NCBI GenBank assembly: GCA_900545035.1
Contig: UQXM01000055.1
Location: 1-10,797 of the forward strand
Source: an uncultured Fusobacterium sp.
GTDB taxonomy: Bacteria > Fusobacteriota > Fusobacteriia > Fusobacteriales > Fusobacteriaceae
DNA length: 10,797 bases
Direction of reading: 5' to 3'
In this document: piece after piece, positions 7,358-10,797 of the stretch
How the letters are laid out: each line of letters opens with the position of its first letter
Position numbering within the stretch: the stretch's first letter is position 1
Position numbers and translations under genes: made by a program
Notes under the pieces: generated by a model
Told to the model about the DNA's origin: nothing
Databases searched by the model: none
What the model saw: the letters and a program-made list of their open reading frames with translations, nothing else

Positions 7358-9252
7358 CTATTTCCTTTTAAATCCTTTTTCAATATCATCAAGTGAAAGT
7401 TTCAGTATAATTGGTCTACCGTGAGGGCATGTATATTCATCAACTTCATATAATTTTTCCAAAAGGATTTCAATCTCTTCATTTGTAAGTTTTTCATTCG
7501 CTTTCACGGCATTTTTGCATGAAGCGGTTATTATAATCTCTTCAATAAGAGAGTTTTTAATTTTTATGTTTTTTAAATCTTCAATAATTTCTCTTACCAA
7601 ATTTTCTATGCTGGAAGAAAATTTAATATTGGGTACAGCTCTTACAAGAATATCATTTTTTCCAAAAAAATCAATTTCAAATCCAAATTTTCTTAAAGTT
7701 TCTTGATGTGTTTCCACGATTTCTCTATCTTTGTTGGAAATGTTTATTTTTATTGGTACAAGAAGATTTTGAGTGGAAATTTGTTTTTCATGATATTCTT
7801 TTTTAAATTTTTCATATAAAATTCTTTCGTGAACAATGTGCTGGTCATAAATTTCAAGAATACCTTTTCTCTCAACCAAGATATATGAATCGGCAAATTG
7901 TCCGATAACTCTGTAATCTTTTTCTTTCACAAAGTTGTTTGTTTTTTTTATGACCGGTAATTTTGTATAACCTGCCATAGAATTTAGTTTATCAGTTTTT
8001 TCAATTTTTGAAAATACATTTTTTGAAAAATTTTCATTTTTATTTTTAATTTCTTCACAAAGAGGTACTGTTTCTTCAATTTTTTCAAGCATTGGTACTT
8101 TTTTGTTTCTTCAAAGTTTTTAAAATTTTCAAAAATATTTTCAGGTTCATTCACTTCAAAAGAAATAGGCTCCGTCTGGATAATCTCTTTTTTGAAATCG
8201 GTCTTAAAATTTTCTTTTGGAGATATAAAATCATCTATATGTAAAAAATTATTTTTTTCAGATTTTTTCTCAATCACAGGAGATACGAAATCCTCATCTC
8301 CTGCAAAAGCTTCTCTTACAGCATCGTAGACATAGCTGTAAATATATTTATCATCAGAAAATTTTACAATCTTTTTTGACGGGTGAACATTTACATCCAC
8401 TTCTTTTGGATCAATTTCAATAAAAAGAATTGCAAAAGGATACTTTCCTTTCATCAATTTTGTATAATATCCGTCAATTAGCGCTTCTTCTATAATTTTT
8501 GACTTTACAGGTCTGTTATTTATAAAAATAAAAATGCCATCTTTATTTGAACGATTAAGAGATGTGTTTCCCAAAAATCCCAAAGGAAAAGAGATGACAT
8601 TTTGAAGAGTATTTTTCCCAAAAAGCTCAAGAATTGTGTTTTTCATACCTCTTCCGCTGGTTCTCAGCATTTCTTTATCATCGAGAGAAAGAATAATTGA
8701 AGTATTTGGATTGGCAAGGGCCTCCTGTACAACAATATCTTTTATATATCTGAATTCTGTTGTCTCTTTTCTTAAAAATTTAAGTCTTGCCGGAGTATTA
8801 AAAAACAGTTCTTTTATTTCTATTTCTGTTCCTTTATCTCTGGGAATTTCTTTAAGATTTGTAATTTTTCCTCCTGAAAGAGAGATAAAAGTTCCTGTTT
8901 CATCTTCTGCTGTTTTTGAAAAAATACTCATTTTTGATACAGCTGAAATAGAAGAAAGAGCTTCTCCCCTAAAACCATATGTGAGAATGTTTGAAAGATC
9001 TTCTTTTGTAGAGATTTTACTTGTAGCATGTCTTTCTACAGAAAGAAGCACATCGTCTTTTGTCATTCCTTTTCCGTTGTCGGAGATTTTTACATATCTG
9101 TTTCCGTTTTTTATATTGATTTTTATATACGAGCTTCCTGCATCAATAGAGTTTTCCAAAAGCTCTTTTATCATGCTTGCGGGATTTTCTACAACCTCAC
9201 CGGCAGCAATCATATTTGATACTTTTTCATCTAAAATTTTAATTATTCCCAT
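7358..9252 (-). CDS. mutL: DNA mismatch repair protein MutL (endonuclease type), interrupted at an A6 run
   Basis: MutL links mismatch recognition by MutS to strand removal. The N-terminal GHKL ATPase is complete: KELLENSIDAG with catalytic Glu30, SDNGKGM at 57-63, RHATSK at 74-79, GFRGEAL at 93-99, FNTPARLKFL at 151-160 and VDVNVHPSKK at 285-294. After residue 385, in the linker, the frame changes; the zero frame adds 37 unrelated residues and stops (422 in total). The other frame carries the C-terminal domain with the nicking-endonuclease motif DQHIVHERILYE at 470-481 (canonical DQHAxxE has Ala where this has Ile), ASCKNAVKA near 577, CPHGRPI at 609-615 and a terminal FKR. Restored length is 631 residues, typical of MutH-independent MutL. 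The start at 9252 follows GGAGGA four bases upstream. Whether full-length protein is made depends on the break at 8098-8104. Confidence 0.93.
8098..8104 (-). other. mutL frameshift point, A_AAA_AAG heptamer
   Basis: On the coding strand the zero frame reads ACA AAA AAG TAC and leads to a stop. A -1 slip on A AAA AAG gives AAG then GTA CCA ATG CTT GAA, exactly the frame of the C-terminal domain. Heptamer and register are those of the E. coli dnaX programmed frameshift. I see no convincing upstream Shine-Dalgarno and only a weak 4-bp stem downstream, so a plain A7-to-A6 deletion explains it equally well. Confidence 0.7.
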
Positions 9253-9464
9253 GATTTCCTCCCGGAATATATCCTTTTCGTTCGTAACTTCCGTCCCCTC
9301 CATATCCAAATTTTCGTTTGGAAGTTTTTGAAATTTTGGAAGCAGAAGATTTTTTCTTTTGGGCTGCATAAAAAGCTTTTATATCTTTTATTTCATTTCC
9401 TTCTTTAATCATAAAATTTTCCGTTTTCATAATAAGAACCGTAGCCATAATTTTTTCTTGTCAT
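9239..9464 (-). pseudogene. Small basic Gly/Tyr-rich protein overlapping the mutL start, apparent frameshift
   Basis: From the ATG at 9464 a frame reads MTRKNYGYGSYYENGKF and then stops at 9405-9407. Another frame (open 9239-9448) carries IKEGNEIKDIKAFYAAQKKK, a Ser/Lys-rich stretch, and GYGGDGSYERKGYIPGG to the stop. Removing one T from the run at 9413-9416 joins them into a 74-residue protein. The two ends share a GYG..SYE..G(F/Y) pattern, which supports both parts being coding. The start at 9464 has GGTGAG upstream and lies just after the expected transcription start; the ATG at 9448 has no ribosome binding site. The stop is 14 bases inside mutL, so the mutL Shine-Dalgarno lies within this gene and coupling is likely. 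No family recognised; the basic, Gly-rich make-up suggests nucleic-acid binding, but that is a guess. Confidence 0.5.
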
Positions 9465-9483
9465 GATTTTTCTCACCATATTA

Positions 9484-9512
9484 ATTATACTTTATAAGTA
9501 AAAAAAATTCCA
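9484..9512 (-). promoter_or_regulatory. Candidate sigma-70 promoter of the mutL-lysS unit
   Basis: A perfect TATAAT (9484-9489) lies 17 bases from TGGAAT (9507-9512), a poor -35 with three matches to TTGACA. The spacer contains an eight-T tract. Transcription would start near 9477, leaving a leader of about 13 bases before the ATG at 9464. It is the only good -10 box between the upstream terminator and the first gene. Confidence 0.45.
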
Positions 9513-9550
9513 TAAAAAAAAAGAATTGTCAGAATAATTGTTTGCGTAAG

Positions 9551-9588
9551 AAAAAATAAGCTCTCATAAAAATGAAAGCTTATTTTAC
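9551..9588 (-). terminator. Intrinsic terminator after the AspT-like permease gene
   Basis: AAAATAAGCTCTCAT (9553-9567) pairs with ATGAAAGCTTATTTT (9572-9586), 15 positions with one mismatch and a short A-rich loop. On the minus strand the second arm ends in a run of T residues (As at 9551-9556). It lies 22 bases after the permease stop and separates that gene from the mutL unit. Confidence 0.8.
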
Positions 9589-9609
9589 TAAAATGATAAT
9601 AAATTATAT

Positions 9610-10761
9610 TTATGAAAGTATTGCAAGTATAATTTGAGGAAGAATTACAAGCCCCACAGTTGCTACCGGTTGACAAGCAGCATAAAAAGATGCAACTCTG
9701 TCATCGTTGGATACAGAAATAAGAGCATTTAAAGCAGGGGCAGATGTCATAGCTCCTGTTGTAGCTCCCAAAGCAGCAAATAATGGCATTTTAAATATCC
9801 ACTTTGATACAATGTATGCAGCAAATATAGCAGCCAGACTCATTAAAACTCCTGCTATAAACAATTTTATTCCATAGTGTGAAAGTGTTTCAATAAAACC
9901 TGCTCCTGCTTTTGTTCCGTTCTGTAATAAGAAAAGAGAAATTCCGAAATCTCTTATAGGAATAAGAGTTGATTTTGGACTTTGCAGATTAATTTTTCCT
10001 ATTCTTCCAAAAGCAGAAACAATTATTCCTGCTATAATAGTTCCTCCTGCATTTCCCAGTGAGAAAAAAGTTCCTGTTCCAAGAGGGATTTTTATAGTTC
10101 CTAATGCAACTCCCAAAATAATTGAAAGAGCTATTGTGAATACTCCTGGAGCATCGATAGTTATAAGCTGCATAGTTTTGAGCTTTGCTAATCTTTGAGA
10201 AAGAGGAGGATTTATCAATTTTTCATTTTCTTTTTGAATATCAGCTTTTAAAAATTTTGGAACAAGTTGAACAAAGAAAACAATGCTGATAATTCCAAAA
10301 ACATATGCCAATCCATAACCTACACTTGCTGTTGACGAAGATGTCAGTTCAATTGTAGCAGCAAGGGAAGTAGTGGATGTTAAAGCTCCGGCAGCAATTC
10401 CCAAAGCAAGATCAGCAGGAATTTCAAAATATTTTACACAAATGATAATGACAATGCCTCCTGCCAGCAGAATAGAAAAAGATGTGGCAATAAATCCCCA
10501 AAAATTAGCTTTTAAATTACTGACAAAAGATGGTCCTGCTGAAAGTCCCACAGCTGAAAGAAATAATACTAGCCCTACAGAACCTAAAATTCCCGGAACT
10601 GTCATTCCAAAATGTCCAAATATAAGAGCAATAACTAAAACTCCCGAAGTCCCGAATTTCAACCCTCCAAAAGATATTCTCCCAAACATATAACCGAGTG
10701 TTAATGTAAGGAAAATCATAAATACACTATTCGTAAAAAGCATATTATAGAAATTATTCAT
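9610..10761 (-). CDS. AspT/YidE-type permease (aspartate:alanine exchanger family) without RCK domains
   Basis: An inner-membrane transporter of 383 residues with about ten hydrophobic segments and an internal two-fold repeat typical of the AspT/YidE/YbjL duplication family. Half one has LGYMFGRISFGGLKFGTSG (22-40), LFLSAVGLSAGPSF (67-79) and GALTSTTSLAATIE (125-138). Half two has matching LGNAGGTIIAGIIVSAFGRIG (235-255), LFLLQNGTKAGAGF (276-289) and GATTGAMTSAPALNAL (332-347). A charged linker (168-197) joins them. Classical members of about 550 residues carry two TrkA-C/RCK domains in this linker; here they are absent, so it is the short form. The substrate is probably a small carboxylate or amino acid but cannot be read from sequence. 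The start is firm: AGGAGGT (10767-10773) five bases before the ATG. It has its own terminator; the promoter lies beyond the window. Confidence 0.85.
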   Translation of the reverse strand: MNNFYNMLFTNSVFMIFLTLTLGYMFGRISFGGLKFGTSGVLVIALIFGHFGMTVPGILGSVGLVLFLSAVGLSAGPSFVSNLKANFWGFIATSFSILLAGGIVIIICVKYFEIPADLALGIAAGALTSTTSLAATIELTSSSTASVGYGLAYVFGIISIVFFVQLVPKFLKADIQKENEKLINPPLSQRLAKLKTMQLITIDAPGVFTIALSIILGVALGTIKIPLGTGTFFSLGNAGGTIIAGIIVSAFGRIGKINLQSPKSTLIPIRDFGISLFLLQNGTKAGAGFIETLSHYGIKLFIAGVLMSLAAIFAAYIVSKWIFKMPLFAALGATTGAMTSAPALNALISVSNDDRVASFYAACQPVATVGLVILPQIILAILS

Positions 10762-10797
10762 TTTTTACCTCCTAAAAATGTAATATTAAAATATCAG

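Noticed and set aside
8636..9331. Long plus-strand frame of 231 codons opposite mutL
   Set aside because: It lies fully antisense to the conserved MutL ATPase domain and has no ribosome site or recognisable domain; it is a shadow of a purine-rich coding strand.
9253..9369. 39-residue N-terminal extension of MutL
   Set aside because: MutL proteins begin just before the IAAGEVVENP segment; the extension is an out-of-frame reading of the small upstream gene.
10373..10693. Plus-strand frame of 106 codons opposite the permease
   Set aside because: Antisense to conserved family motifs and with no initiation signal; a shadow frame.
1..10797. CRISPR arrays, tRNA/rRNA genes, insertion sequences or attachment sites
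   Set aside because: I saw no regularly spaced direct repeats, tRNA-like cloverleaf, transposase motifs or terminal inverted repeats anywhere in the window.

Overview
The window is AT-rich, uses AGA and A/T-ending codons heavily, and carries Gram-negative-style lipoprotein and permease genes next to Firmicute-like DUF families. I read it as a member of the Fusobacteriota (Fusobacterium or a close relative). This is an inference from composition and gene content, not from a marker gene.

Layout. Plus strand, 1-3180: the 3' part of an LTA-synthase/sulfatase-fold phosphoglycerol transferase gene, cut by the window edge. A structured 160-base leader follows (1743-1903) with a 13-codon ORF behind a strong Shine-Dalgarno. 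Next is a DHA3-type (macrolide-efflux-like) MFS transporter broken by one missing T. A perfect 26-base palindrome (3198-3223) is a two-way terminator separating this from the minus-strand block.

Minus strand, 9489 down to 3229: one compact transcription unit in the order small Gly/Tyr-rich basic protein, mutL, rlmH, very acidic DUF1292-like protein, DUF1934/YwiB-like protein, TPR lipoprotein, lysS. Gaps are short or negative throughout: 14-base overlap into mutL, 2 bases to rlmH, 21 bases to the acidic gene, a TAATG overlap, 10 bases, then 32 bases before lysS. A TATAAT box at 9484-9489 is the candidate promoter. The unit groups mismatch repair, ribosome modification and lysyl-tRNA charging with three poorly known proteins. 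Upstream on the same strand, behind its own terminator (9551-9588), lies a 383-residue AspT/YidE-type permease without RCK domains.

The main oddity is that three genes (MFS transporter, mutL, small gene before mutL) are each interrupted by a one-base change in a homopolymer run. In mutL the break lies exactly on A_AAA_AAG in the register used by dnaX for programmed -1 frameshifting. Three explanations compete: read errors in homopolymers, a genuine mutator strain in which loss of MutL let the other runs slip, or recoding in mutL. The second oddity is the MFS leader, which can be drawn as an H-type pseudoknot plus an 11-bp helix covering the start codon.
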